Notes: generated from the letters alone by a model not told the origin. 64,000 bases of DNA from Sphingobium sp. (GCA_017744605.1 JAGIAZ010000001.1:248001-312000); one strand, 5' to 3'. Positions 47,677 to 57,595 are shown, counted from the stretch's first letter. Program-made: numbers and translations.

Positions 47677-48534
47677 ATGGTTGAAACAGGCTCGCCCGCG
47701 GATGACGGGGTAACGCGCTGCCAGCCATGGCTGGGAACCTTCGTCGAAATCACCGTTCCCGCCAGCGCGATTGATCGCGTTGAGATGGCCTTCGCGGCGA
47801 TCCGCCATGTGCATGAGCGCATGTCGTTCCACGCCGACGACAGCGATCTGGCCCGGCTGCGCGCCGCTGTATCGGGACAGGTGGTCCGCGTCGATCGCGA
47901 GACCTGTTTCGTCCTGAGCAAGGCGCTCGACCTCTATCGCGCCAGCGGGGGCCTCTTCGATGTCGGCGTCGGAGCCAGACTGGCGTGCGCGGGCTTCCTT
48001 CCCGCGAAAAGCGCCGCCATCGATCTGGTGGCCTTCGGCACCTGCGCCGATATCGAGATCGTCGGGGAGGATGCCGTCCTGCTGCGCCGTCCGGTGCTGA
48101 TCGATCTCGGTGGGATTGCCAAGGGGCATGCCGTCGATCGCGCAATTGCCGTGCTGCGCGAGGCGGGCGTTCCGGCGGTTTGTGTCAACGCAGGGGGGGA
48201 TCTCAGGGTATTCGGCGCGTGCGGCTGGCCGATTGGCCTGCGTGACGCCGATGGCCTTGTCCGGCAGCATCTGTCGCTCACCGAAGCAGCGATGGCGAGT
48301 TCGGCCAATCTGCTCGATCGCCGCGAGGCTGAAGGGCGAGAATGGAGTCCGCATATCGGCGCGGGTGGCGTACCGGTGCTGTGCGACGAACGGGTAACGG
48401 TCATCGCCGATACCTGTCTGCTCGCCGATGCGATGACCAAGATCGCGCTGGCCGATCGGGGCCTTGCGGCGGAAATGCTGCGTGTGTCCGGTGGCGAGAT
48501 GCTGTGGGAAAGTGATCTGCGGGGGAACGGCTGA
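47677..48534 (+). CDS. apbE: FAD:protein FMN transferase
   Basis: LGTFVEITVP...MSFHADDSDLARL...ASGGLFDVGVG...IDLGGIAKGHAVDRAIAVL...VNAGGDLRVFG...TVIADTCLLADAMTKIA. Confidence 0.9.
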   Translation: MVETGSPADDGVTRCQPWLGTFVEITVPASAIDRVEMAFAAIRHVHERMSFHADDSDLARLRAAVSGQVVRVDRETCFVLSKALDLYRASGGLFDVGVGARLACAGFLPAKSAAIDLVAFGTCADIEIVGEDAVLLRRPVLIDLGGIAKGHAVDRAIAVLREAGVPAVCVNAGGDLRVFGACGWPIGLRDADGLVRQHLSLTEAAMASSANLLDRREAEGREWSPHIGAGGVPVLCDERVTVIADTCLLADAMTKIALADRGLAAEMLRVSGGEMLWESDLRGNG

Positions 48535-48980
48535 TGCCGTATCGGCGTACGGCGCGGCTTGCCCGATGGCAGAAGTGGCTCCTGTGTCTCGCGGGCGGCG
48601 GCTTGTGGCTCAGTGGCTGCGGATGGCTATTGCTGCATTATTATGGGCGAGTGCAGGGCGCGTTCGGGCCGGAGACCAATCCGGCCGAACCGTGGCTGAT
48701 GCGTCTGCACGGGTTGGCGCTGATCCCGGCACTGCTCGGCATAGGTGGCATGTTCGTGGTGCATATCCCCAAGGGGTGGACCCATGCGCGCCAGCGCGTC
48801 GCGGGCGTCGCATTATGCACGATACTCGGCATCCTGATATTGAGCGGCTACCTGCTCTATTATCTGGGTGATGATGGCGCCCGTAGTTGGGCGTCGGTCA
48901 CGCACTGGATGGTCGGCCTGGGCCTACCCGCCATTTTTTTGTGGCACTGGCTCAACGGGATCGCGGCGCGCAAAAGATGA
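48534..48980 (+). CDS. Multi-pass membrane protein (DUF4405/cytochrome-b-like)
   Basis: Four hydrophobic segments with conserved-looking His (RLHGLAL, VVHIPKGW, VTHWMVGL, LWHWLNG); overlaps apbE stop. Confidence 0.68.
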   Translation: MPYRRTARLARWQKWLLCLAGGGLWLSGCGWLLLHYYGRVQGAFGPETNPAEPWLMRLHGLALIPALLGIGGMFVVHIPKGWTHARQRVAGVALCTILGILILSGYLLYYLGDDGARSWASVTHWMVGLGLPAIFLWHWLNGIAARKR

Positions 48981-49124
48981 GCGCCCGCCGGGCTGCGGGG
49001 CAATTGATCGGGCGGCTTCAACGGGGGGGCCTCACTTCCTGAACATTCGCTAACGGCGGCATTCAGAAAATGGCCAGGGCATAGGGCAGATACAGATCTC
49101 ATATCGGCGTGATAGGAGGTTCCG

Positions 49125-49598
49125 ATGTTCAAGGCCGCGATCATTTCACTTTCGCTCGGCTGCGCAGCCGTTGCCGGACTGGCGGCGACACCTGCTGCCG
49201 CGCAGGGCCGTTCCTACCACTACAGCGAACGCTATCAAGACGAGGACGGGAGCTATTACCGGAGCGAAACCTATCGCGGCGGATATCGCGACGCCTATGA
49301 AGACGAGGATGATCGCGACGGCGACTATCGTAGCTATGAGCACCGCGATGTCACCTATGCCCCACGCGATTATTACTATCGTCAGCCAGCCTATCGCTAT
49401 AGCCCGCCGTATCGCCACTATGCCCGTTGTAGTTCCGGCACGACCGGGACCATCGTCGGTGCGGCTCTTGGCGGCCTGCTTGGCCGTGAAATCGGCCGGG
49501 GCGGCCCGTGGAACAGACCCAGCGGGACGGGGCTGATCCTGGGTGCGGGAGCGGGCGCTCTCGCAGGCCGGGCAATCGAACGGGATGGTTGTCGCTAG
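49125..49598 (+). CDS. Glycine-zipper 2TM domain protein
   Basis: Signal peptide, Tyr/Asp-rich middle, TIVGAALGGLLGREIGRGG...GLILGAGAGALAGRAIERD. Confidence 0.75.
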   Translation: MFKAAIISLSLGCAAVAGLAATPAAAQGRSYHYSERYQDEDGSYYRSETYRGGYRDAYEDEDDRDGDYRSYEHRDVTYAPRDYYYRQPAYRYSPPYRHYARCSSGTTGTIVGAALGGLLGREIGRGGPWNRPSGTGLILGAGAGALAGRAIERDGCR

Positions 49599-49652
49599 TT
49601 CGCTCTGATGAGCGCGGCTCGGATGGGACAGGCAGTTAGCCCTCACGGCTCA

Positions 49653-49922
49653 TCAAGCCGACATCGATGCTGCGCTCGTCATTGCCGTCGATGAGCAGGC
49701 GAGTTCGCCATCATACTGGTCGGCGTGCAGCGTGCCGTTGCCTGTCCAAAGATCGACGCGGTCACGGATGCGATTTGCCTGGGCATGCCCTTCCATCACC
49801 TGCGCCTCGAACAGGCTCCACAAAAGCGAAAAATCGTAAATCACACGGCGGTCGGGTTCGGGCAGATTCCGAAAGCCTGGCGCATGTCGTTCCAACCACA
49901 GTTCAGTCGCGGTCGTGGTCAT
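49653..49922 (-). pseudogene. Probable truncated hypothetical gene
   Basis: ORF has protein-like N-terminus (ERHAPGFRNLPEPDRRVIYDFSLLWSLFEAQVMEGHA) but a low-complexity tail suggesting frameshift/truncation. Confidence 0.35.
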
Positions 49923-50117
49923 AGGCGGCGGGTCCGGTCCTCTTGGCGATCTGGCGACCGAGAATATTGAAAAACGCGGGCTGACATGCTATGTACGCAG
50001 TACGAGTTCCCTAGTGGAGGGGCAATCGCACATATCGGAGCTTGGATTACGGAAATCATTGGTCACGGCCTTCTTCATCTCACTATCGAAAAACTACTAA
50101 CGCTAGGGAGAAAGCCT

Positions 50118-50222
50118 ATGACTAAGATTGCTGAGTTCATCAAATCTATCGGTCGTTACACCCAATCGAGACTTCATGGGCTTCTGCCCACTCTCATCGT
50201 AGCAGCGGTTGTAACCATCTAA
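50118..50222 (+). CDS. 34-aa small hydrophobic peptide (candidate type I toxin-like)
   Basis: MTKIAEFIKSIGRYTQSRLHGLLPTLIVAAVVTI with SD gggag and terminator overlapping the stop codon. Confidence 0.55.
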   Translation: MTKIAEFIKSIGRYTQSRLHGLLPTLIVAAVVTI

Positions 50223-50252
50223 AGGCCCGCCGAACCGGCGGGCCTTTTGTCA
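50221..50252 (+). terminator. Strong intrinsic terminator
   Basis: aaaggcccgccg-aac-cggcgggccttt-tgtcattt, 12-bp perfect stem. Confidence 0.85.
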
Positions 50253-50286
50253 TTTCGATATCGAAATCAAGACTTTCTGCCCTACA

Positions 50287-51306
50287 TTGTCATGCTCAAG
50301 CCCGGACACGCGGGCGATGACGATGGGATGGTTTGAAGCGATGTATTTCATGGGGCTTTCAAAGGCGGAGCGCAAAAAACTTGAAACCGAAGTGGTTTCC
50401 AACGCGGCCCGTCTGAAACTGACCCGCCTCGTGCGTCGACGCTGCGAGGTGCGGCATGGCGGCGGTGATGGGGACGGTGGCAACATCGAGATCATCAACC
50501 GCAACCAGATTATCAACACTGCCCGGACGGTTCTCGGGCTCCCGATCTACCGGCTCGTGCCGGATGACATGGGCATGTACATGTCAGAGGAATTCGCTTG
50601 GCACGCCGCGGAAACCGAACTCGTCATGCGTCGGCCGGATACGGCTCAACTCGTCGAGATCCTCGGCGACCTGCTTGAACAGAGGATGTTGGAAACCGAT
50701 GCCGTCAACGCGATCCTGAGCGAGGACAACAGCTCGATCCGCTTCGAGACAGAGGGTTTCGACGAGAATGTCTCGGTGAAGCTGCTTTCCGATACGGAGA
50801 TCGAGGACGGGAACGACGCCGCCGACCATCCCAATATCCGCGTGCTGATCGAGCGGATGGAAACGGGGTTCGAGAAGAAGGACTATGCCGGCGTGCTTCA
50901 TGCCAGCGCGACGGTGTTCGAGACATTGGCCAAGCTCGTCTTCAACAATCCGAACGTCGAGAAGGAATCGCTCGGCGCCATGTTCGCTGGGTATCAGAAG
51001 CGGTCGGAACTGTCGGCGCCGCTGCTCGACTACATCCTCGAAACCTACAATCGACGGAACACAGAACCGCTTGCCGGCCATGGCGCGACCAAGGCGCCGT
51101 CGGTGACAGCGAAAGATGCCTCGGTCCTGATCGAGATTACAAAAATGTGCGTGCGTCTGGAACGTCGCCTCGCTGCACAGGAACTGGACGGTGTTCCGCA
51201 GGCGTCGAAGGGCACTGGCGGGCCTCCGACAGGCAAAGCTCCGGCCGTGCCCGTGAAGAAAGTGAAGCCCAAACCCGGCAAAGCGAAGGGCAAAGGAAAA
51301 TCGTGA
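50287..51306 (+). CDS. Abortive-infection (Abi_C-like) family protein
   Basis: C-terminal YAGVLHASATVFETLAKLVFNNPNVEKESLGAMFAGYQKR...YNRRNTEPLAGHGATKAPSVTAKDASVLIEITKMCVRL. Start uncertain. Confidence 0.6.
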   Translation: MSCSSPDTRAMTMGWFEAMYFMGLSKAERKKLETEVVSNAARLKLTRLVRRRCEVRHGGGDGDGGNIEIINRNQIINTARTVLGLPIYRLVPDDMGMYMSEEFAWHAAETELVMRRPDTAQLVEILGDLLEQRMLETDAVNAILSEDNSSIRFETEGFDENVSVKLLSDTEIEDGNDAADHPNIRVLIERMETGFEKKDYAGVLHASATVFETLAKLVFNNPNVEKESLGAMFAGYQKRSELSAPLLDYILETYNRRNTEPLAGHGATKAPSVTAKDASVLIEITKMCVRLERRLAAQELDGVPQASKGTGGPPTGKAPAVPVKKVKPKPGKAKGKGKS

Positions 51307-51355
51307 TTGGCGACGGCCGCCGGGCGACGATAGGTGTAAGGCCGGTTGTAAATCT

Positions 51356-51607
51356 GTGGAGCTTCGCTTGAGCTATATCGACAATCTGATCGCAAACGGC
51401 ACGAATTTCGGGGTTGAGCGGAAGGACGGCAGCGCATCCTTCCGGCCAGCCAGCTCGGCACACGCAGACCTTGACGCATTTCAGTCGGTTGTGCGCGATC
51501 TGCGCGCGAACGAAGGCGATGGCTACCGGATACATCTGGAGCATCCAGTGAGCGACCACGGGCGGGACCTGGTTGACCTCGTGCTGGTGACGTTCGAGAA
51601 AGACTGA
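51356..51607 (+). CDS. Small hypothetical protein in defence cassette
   Basis: 83-aa ORF MELRLSYIDNLIANGTNFGVERKDGSASF..., GTG start, 49 nt after Abi-like gene. Confidence 0.5.
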   Translation: MELRLSYIDNLIANGTNFGVERKDGSASFRPASSAHADLDAFQSVVRDLRANEGDGYRIHLEHPVSDHGRDLVDLVLVTFEKD

Positions 51608-51689
51608 TCCTCCTCAATCATTTGGCTGCAATTCTGCCAAGCCTCGGCTATGCAGACCAAAGTAACGGTGAAGTAGCAGCGGAGATGAG

Positions 51690-54668
51690 ATGATTAAGAG
51701 GGGCTCGGAATGGCGTCGGTGGGAGCCCCATATCCATGCTCCTGGGACGGTGCTGAACAATCAGTTTGGCGGCGCAGATCCTTGGGGCGACTATATCACT
51801 GCCATCGAGAGCCGTTCGCCGAGGATCGAAGCGCTTGCTGCTACAGATTACTATGTCACTGATACTTACTCGCAAGTCCTTGCGTATAAGGCAGCGGGGC
51901 GGCTTCGAGATGTCGCTCTAATCTTTCCGAACATTGAGCTGCGGCTCGATGTCACTGCCCGCAAGGGCTATGTGAACCTTCATCTCTTGGTCAGTCCTGA
52001 AGACCCCCAGCATCTGGTAGAGGTCGGCCGTATCGTTAAGCGACTGCAATTCCACGCTTATGATGACGATTTCGATTGCAGTCGTGAGGAGTTGATTCGT
52101 CTCGGCCGCCGCGCGAACCCGGCCCTGACGGACGATCGCGGCGCGCTGGCGCATGGCGTTACGCAGTTTCGCGTCAATTTCGCTCAATTGCGCAAGGTGC
52201 TGAAGGACAGCGATTGGGCGAAGAAGAACATTCTCGTCGCCGTTGCAGGGGGCGCCGATGATGGAACCTCGGGGCTTCGCCAAGCAGCGGATGCGACGGT
52301 GCGCCAGGAAATCGAGAAGTTCGCCGACATAATCTTCGCGAGCAGTGTCGCTCAGCGTGAGTTCTGGCTCGGTCGGCGGGCAATGACGATCGAGCAACTG
52401 CAGGAGGGCTATGAGGGGTGCAAGCCCTGCCTGCACGGTAGTGATGCCCACGATCAGGCAAGCGTTGGCAATCCGGTCGAAGACCGTTTCTCATGGATCA
52501 AGGGTGCGCTGACATTCGATGCGTTGCGTCAGGCGTGTATCGATCCGGCGGGCCGAGCCTATGTGGGGACGGAGCCGCCGCACACGGCGATGCCATCACA
52601 GGTTATTTCAGAGGTGGCGATCGGGGGCGCAGCTTGGGCAACGACGCCGGTCGTGCCGCTCAATCCGGGCCTCGTTGCCATTATCGGCGCGCGCGGGTCG
52701 GGAAAGACCGCGCTCGCCGACATGATCGCTGCCGGCTGCGACGCTATCGCGCCCGCTGCCTGGAAGGCTGACGAAAATATCAGTCCTTCGTTCCTGGTCC
52801 GGGCACGGTCGTTGATCGGGAATGCTTCGGCGACCCTTACATGGGGCGGCGGGACGACGGTCACTCGCTTCCTCGACGGGCGGGATGCAAACGACCCATT
52901 CTCGTTTCAGCGGGCGCGATATCTGTCGCAGCAGTTTGTCGAGGAACTGTGCTCCTCCAAGGGAGCGTCTGAAGGCCTGATCGGCGAGATTGAGCGGGTC
53001 ATTTTCGAATCTCACCCGCGCGATCAGCGTGACGGCGCCGTGAACTTTGCTCAATTGCGGGATCGTTGGACATTGCGGTTCCAACAGGCGCGCCAGCGCG
53101 AGGCCGAGGCCATCGCGGCGATTTCGGAACGAATCGCCGAAGAAATCGAGAAGGAAGCTCTCGTTACGCCCCTCGGCAACCAGGCCGTGCAGAAGCGCGG
53201 GTTGATCGCTGGCTATACCGCTGACCTTGCGAAGCTGGTGGTGAAGGGGACGGAGACGCAGGCAGCGCGTCACGCCCAGCTCAATTCGGCGGCGCAGACG
53301 ATCAATGCGACGATCCAGCGATATGCGAATCAGCGCCGAACGTTCGTCGCGATGCAGGATGAGGTTCGGAGCACCAAGGCAACGAAGGCGCCAGAGTTGC
53401 TGCGCCAGGCTCAGGCGCGCCACACGAACAGCGGGCTCGATGCGAAGCAGTGGGATGATTTCCTGCTCGTTTACAAGGGCGACGTTGACGCTGCCTTGGC
53501 TGGCTATATCGTCTGGTCCGATCAGGAGATTGCCAAGTTGCGGGGCGTCCCGCCACCGCCGCCGACCGATCCGAACGTACCGCTGATCGCGGATGGCGTT
53601 GACCTCTCGAAATTGCCGCTGACCCTTATCCAGGTCGAGATGGGTCGCCTTGAGCAGCTCATCAGCGCGGATCAAGTCGTGCGCGGCCAATACACCGCGC
53701 TATCGGGGCGGATTGCCCAGGAAAACAGCGAACTGCAGAGTATCGAGGTTCGCCTGCTGGATGCTCAGGGCGCTACCGTGCGACGCAAGACGCTCCAAAC
53801 CGAGCGGGAAGCGGCCTATGGCCGGGTGTTCGATGCGGTCGTCAGCGAGCAGAATGCCCTGGCGGCGCTCTACGCGCCGCTGATGGCGCGGCTTACGGCT
53901 GCGCCGGGGACATTGGGTAAGCTCAGCTTCTCAGTCAGGCGGGTCGTCGATGTTCCCGGTTGGGGCAATTTCGCCGAAGACGATATCATCGATTGCCGCA
54001 AGGCTGGCCCGTTCTACGGCCGAGGTTCGCTGATTGCCTTGGCTGAGAAGGCTTTGCGCGCCCCGTGGGAAACGGGAAGCGCGGCCGACGTCCAGGTGGC
54101 AATGTCGAGCTTCATTGCGACACATACGCGCGACCTCTTCGCCCACGCGCCCTATGCGCCGACCCAGCAAGCCGAGTTTCGGACATGGTCGAAGCGCTTT
54201 GCACACTGGCTGTTCAGCACCGATCATATCTCGGTTCGCTACGAGATCGGCTACGATGGCGTCGACATTCGTAAGCTCTCGCCAGGGACGCGCGGCATCG
54301 TCTTGCTGCTCCTCTATCTGGCCCTCGACGATGGCGATGATCGACCGCTTATCATCGATCAGCCCGAGGAGAATCTCGACCCGAAATCGGTCTTCGACGA
54401 GTTAGTCTCTCTCTTCATCGCCGCAAAGACCAAGCGGCAGGTGATCATGGTGACGCACAACGCCAACCTCGTCATCAACACCGACGCGGACCAGATCATC
54501 ATCGCCGAATGCGGCGCGCATCAAAGCGGCGGCTTGCCGCCGATCACCTATGTTGCTGGCGGGCTCGAAGATGAGCATATCCGCAAGGCCGTCTGCGACA
54601 TTCTGGAAGGCGGGGAACAGGCATTCCGCGAACGAGCGCGCAGGCTGCGTGTTCGTCTCAAACGGTAG
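51690..54668 (+). CDS. TrlF-like AAA/SMC-type ATPase with N-terminal PHP domain
   Basis: PHP motifs (WEPHIHAPG, CKPCLHGSDAHD), Walker A IIGARGSGKTALAD, ABC-type LSPGTRGIVLLLLYLAL, Walker B PLIIDQPEENLDPKSVFDELV. Confidence 0.88.
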   Translation: MIKRGSEWRRWEPHIHAPGTVLNNQFGGADPWGDYITAIESRSPRIEALAATDYYVTDTYSQVLAYKAAGRLRDVALIFPNIELRLDVTARKGYVNLHLLVSPEDPQHLVEVGRIVKRLQFHAYDDDFDCSREELIRLGRRANPALTDDRGALAHGVTQFRVNFAQLRKVLKDSDWAKKNILVAVAGGADDGTSGLRQAADATVRQEIEKFADIIFASSVAQREFWLGRRAMTIEQLQEGYEGCKPCLHGSDAHDQASVGNPVEDRFSWIKGALTFDALRQACIDPAGRAYVGTEPPHTAMPSQVISEVAIGGAAWATTPVVPLNPGLVAIIGARGSGKTALADMIAAGCDAIAPAAWKADENISPSFLVRARSLIGNASATLTWGGGTTVTRFLDGRDANDPFSFQRARYLSQQFVEELCSSKGASEGLIGEIERVIFESHPRDQRDGAVNFAQLRDRWTLRFQQARQREAEAIAAISERIAEEIEKEALVTPLGNQAVQKRGLIAGYTADLAKLVVKGTETQAARHAQLNSAAQTINATIQRYANQRRTFVAMQDEVRSTKATKAPELLRQAQARHTNSGLDAKQWDDFLLVYKGDVDAALAGYIVWSDQEIAKLRGVPPPPPTDPNVPLIADGVDLSKLPLTLIQVEMGRLEQLISADQVVRGQYTALSGRIAQENSELQSIEVRLLDAQGATVRRKTLQTEREAAYGRVFDAVVSEQNALAALYAPLMARLTAAPGTLGKLSFSVRRVVDVPGWGNFAEDDIIDCRKAGPFYGRGSLIALAEKALRAPWETGSAADVQVAMSSFIATHTRDLFAHAPYAPTQQAEFRTWSKRFAHWLFSTDHISVRYEIGYDGVDIRKLSPGTRGIVLLLLYLALDDGDDRPLIIDQPEENLDPKSVFDELVSLFIAAKTKRQVIMVTHNANLVINTDADQIIIAECGAHQSGGLPPITYVAGGLEDEHIRKAVCDILEGGEQAFRERARRLRVRLKR

Positions 54669-54700
54669 AGACGGCGCTGAATGCGGCTGCGGGTATCTAC

Positions 54701-54958
54701 TTACGCGGCGGCTTCGAGCTCCTGCAAGCGGCCGCCCCAATCGCGCATGCTGAGTAGGACCGGCGCGAGCGAACGGCCGAGATCGGTCAGCTCGTATTCC
54801 ACCTTCGGTGGCACTTCGGGATAGACGATCCGGTCGATGATGCCGTCGGCCTCGAGTTCGCGGAGCTGGAGCGTAATCATGCTTGCCAACCGACCGGCGC
54901 TTTCTCGTTGGCACGCGGACTGGATGACCGGTTTGAAAGCTTCGTTGAACACTCTCAT
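54701..54958 (-). pseudogene. 5'-truncated HxlR-type regulator
   Basis: [50 protein letters not shown] is the HxlR C-terminal half; normal N-terminal HTH start missing, adjacent to IS91-type unit. Confidence 0.7.
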
Positions 54959-55141
54959 TAGGATTCGCTCTCAGCGTACAAGCGCCCGCGAGCAACGTCT
55001 TGAGTTGGATCGTTGCACGAACCCGCTGCGCGGGATTGGTGTGTGCGGCGGGTTGGCGGCGTCAACGAGAGGAGCGGGCGTGGATTGAGCGCGGTCCGGC
55101 ATGGGCAGAGCATTTCGGCTCCTTCAGCGAGGAGTCGAACG

Positions 55142-56050
55142 ATGAACGAGCTTATCCCGGTTGCCACCCCCGTCAGCCCGCTGCGCCAGCGACTGATCGA
55201 CGACATGACCATACGGCATTTCAGTCGTGAGACGCAGCGCAACTATATCCGTGATGTCGGACGCTTCGCCACGTTTCTGGGCCGCCCTCCCGATACGGCG
55301 ACCTCGGAGGATCTGCGCCGGTTCCAGGTCGGGCAGCGCGAAGACGGCATGCCGGTGCCGACCATGAACAGCATCGTCGCGGCGTTGCGGTTCTTCTTCA
55401 CCCACACGCTCGACCGGCCTGACCTCGCGCGACGGTTGGTGCGGATCAAGCAGATCCGCAAGTTGCCCGTGGTGCTGAGCCGCGACGAGGTCGCCCGGCT
55501 GCTGGGCGCAACCACCTGTCTCAAGCACCAGGCCGCGCTGTCGGTCGCCTATGGCGCGGGGCTACGCGTCGCCGAGGTTGCGATGCTCAAGGTCCGCGAC
55601 ATCGACAGCGAGCGCATGCTGCTGCGGGTCGAACGCGGCAAGGGCGGCCAGTACCGCAACGCTATGCTGCCGACCGATCTGCTCGTCCTGTTGCGCCAGT
55701 GGTGGAAGCTCGGCCGCGAGCAGGGCGTGATGCACCGCGATGGCTGGCTGTTTCCGGGCCAGCACGCGATGAAGCCGATCTCGACGCGGCAGCTCCATCG
55801 CATCGTCGTCGAGGCGGCGCAGGCGGCGGAGATCACCAAGCGGGTCTGCCCGCACACGTTGCGTCACAGCTTTGCCACTCACCTGCTCGAGGACGGCACC
55901 GACATCCGGATCATCCAGGCGCTGCTCGGCCATGCCAAGCTCGAGAACACCGCCTTCTATACCAAGGTCGCGACACGCACGGTGCGCGCGGTGACCAGCC
56001 CGCTCGACAAGCTGGGCATCTTCGCGCCAGAGGTGACCGCCTCCGGCTGA
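55142..56050 (+). CDS. Tyrosine recombinase (XerC/D-like)
   Basis: R..HxxR..Y residues: AYGAGLRVAEVAML, CPHTLRHSFATHLLEDGTDIRIIQALLGHAKLENTAFYTKV. Confidence 0.93.
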   Translation: MNELIPVATPVSPLRQRLIDDMTIRHFSRETQRNYIRDVGRFATFLGRPPDTATSEDLRRFQVGQREDGMPVPTMNSIVAALRFFFTHTLDRPDLARRLVRIKQIRKLPVVLSRDEVARLLGATTCLKHQAALSVAYGAGLRVAEVAMLKVRDIDSERMLLRVERGKGGQYRNAMLPTDLLVLLRQWWKLGREQGVMHRDGWLFPGQHAMKPISTRQLHRIVVEAAQAAEITKRVCPHTLRHSFATHLLEDGTDIRIIQALLGHAKLENTAFYTKVATRTVRAVTSPLDKLGIFAPEVTASG

Positions 56051-56053
56051 GCC

Positions 56054-57244
56054 ATGCGCGCCTCGCTCGAGGTCGCCGATATCTTCCGCGCAGCCGGTCC
56101 CGCCTATCGCGCCGTACATGCCGGGCACCTGAGCCTGCACCAGCTCCAGATCATGTCGGCGATCGAGCATTGCCGCACCGCTGCGATGGGTGGCCATGTC
56201 GAGGCCTGCACCGACTGCGGTCATTGGCGGATCGCTTATAACAGTTGTCGCAACCGGCATTGCCCCCGGTGCCAGGGCGCCGCGGCACGGACCTGGCTCG
56301 CCGAGCGCGAGGCCGACCTGCTCCCGGTCGGCTACTTCCACGTCGTGTTCACGCTCCCGGCGGAGATCGCCGCGATCGCCTTCCATAACAAGGCGCTGGT
56401 CTATGACCTGCTGTTCCGCGCCGCGTCGGACGCGATGCTGACGATCGCGGCCGATCCGAAGCATCTTGGCGCACGTATCGGCATCACCGCGGTCCTTCAT
56501 ACCTGGGGTTCGGCGATGACCCATCATCCGCACGTCCATATGATCGTGCCGGGCGGTGGCATCGCGCGCGACGGCAGCCGGTGGATCACGTCGCGGCCCG
56601 CGTTCCTGCTCCCGGTCCGGGTATTGGGCGCGCTGTTCCGGCGTCTGTTCCTGACCCGGCTGGTCGCGCTGCACCATGCCGGCCAGCTCGCGTTCTTCGG
56701 CCGCCTTGCGCACCTCGCCGATCGCCAAGCGTTCCTGCGGCACCTCGCGCCGGTCAGGAAGAAGCGCTGGGTCGTCTATGCCAAGGCCCCGTTCGCCGGC
56801 CCAGAGGCGGTGCTCGCCTATCTCTCGCGCTACACCCACCGCGTCGCGATCTCGAACAGCCGGCTCCTCGGCTTCGACGAGGGCGGGGTCACGTTCCGCT
56901 ACAAGGATTACCGCCGCGCGGGTGCTGGTCGGCAGCAGGTCATGACGCTAGCGACCGACGAGTTCATCCGCAGGTTCCTGCTCCACGTCCTGCCCAAGGG
57001 GTTCCATCGCATCCGGCATTACGGCCTGCTCGCAGGCAGCACCCACAAGGCCAGCATCGCCCGCGCCCGCACGCTCCTCGCGGCCGCGCCGCCGTCCGCA
57101 CCCGACGAGCCGGAAGAGCCGGTCGATCCCCGACCGCGTTGCCCGTGCTGTGGTGGCCGCATGATCGTCGTCGAGACCGTGCCGCGCTGGTGGCAGCCAC
57201 GCGGACCACCGGCGACGGCACCCATCCGGAACATCGCGGCGTGA
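56054..57244 (+). CDS. IS91-family (HUH) transposase
   Basis: Zn-binding CTDCGHWRIAYNSCRNRHCPRCQ; HHPHVHMIVPGGG; YLSRYTHRVAISNSRL. Confidence 0.95.
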   Translation: MRASLEVADIFRAAGPAYRAVHAGHLSLHQLQIMSAIEHCRTAAMGGHVEACTDCGHWRIAYNSCRNRHCPRCQGAAARTWLAEREADLLPVGYFHVVFTLPAEIAAIAFHNKALVYDLLFRAASDAMLTIAADPKHLGARIGITAVLHTWGSAMTHHPHVHMIVPGGGIARDGSRWITSRPAFLLPVRVLGALFRRLFLTRLVALHHAGQLAFFGRLAHLADRQAFLRHLAPVRKKRWVVYAKAPFAGPEAVLAYLSRYTHRVAISNSRLLGFDEGGVTFRYKDYRRAGAGRQQVMTLATDEFIRRFLLHVLPKGFHRIRHYGLLAGSTHKASIARARTLLAAAPPSAPDEPEEPVDPRPRCPCCGGRMIVVETVPRWWQPRGPPATAPIRNIAA

Positions 57245-57595
57245 CCCGGCACGCCCTGCCTCGACAACCCGTCGCAGCGATCGTGCCGCGGCCTATGGTG
57301 CTGATCGCGCCAACACCAAACGGCAGCGTTCGAGCGCCTCTACATCCATCGACTTCGCCTCGCCGGGTTCGATGCGACAAGCCCTCGCGGCGCCCGGTCG
57401 CATCGATCCGCTCGCATCTCGCCCGCGGGCGCCACCCCGCCAAGACCAACCGGAAAACGAAAACCCCATAGCCATCGCCCGGGGCCCGCGGGTTCGTGCC
57501 TCGGGGACTTCCGTACGCCTCCGGCGCCCGGAACCCTTCACGTAAGCCGCCATTCGGGTGATGCTATCTGAATGGCCAGTTTGTCCCAGTAGCCG

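Larger units (their letters stand above)
54960..57540 (+). mobile_element. IS91-type insertion unit with accessory tyrosine recombinase (ends approximate)
   Basis: Adjacent recombinase and IS91 transposase genes flanked by truncated HxlR and LysR gene end. Confidence 0.65.

Noticed and set aside
55562-56839. 425-aa minus ORF
   Set aside because: Antisense to tyrosine recombinase and IS91 transposase.
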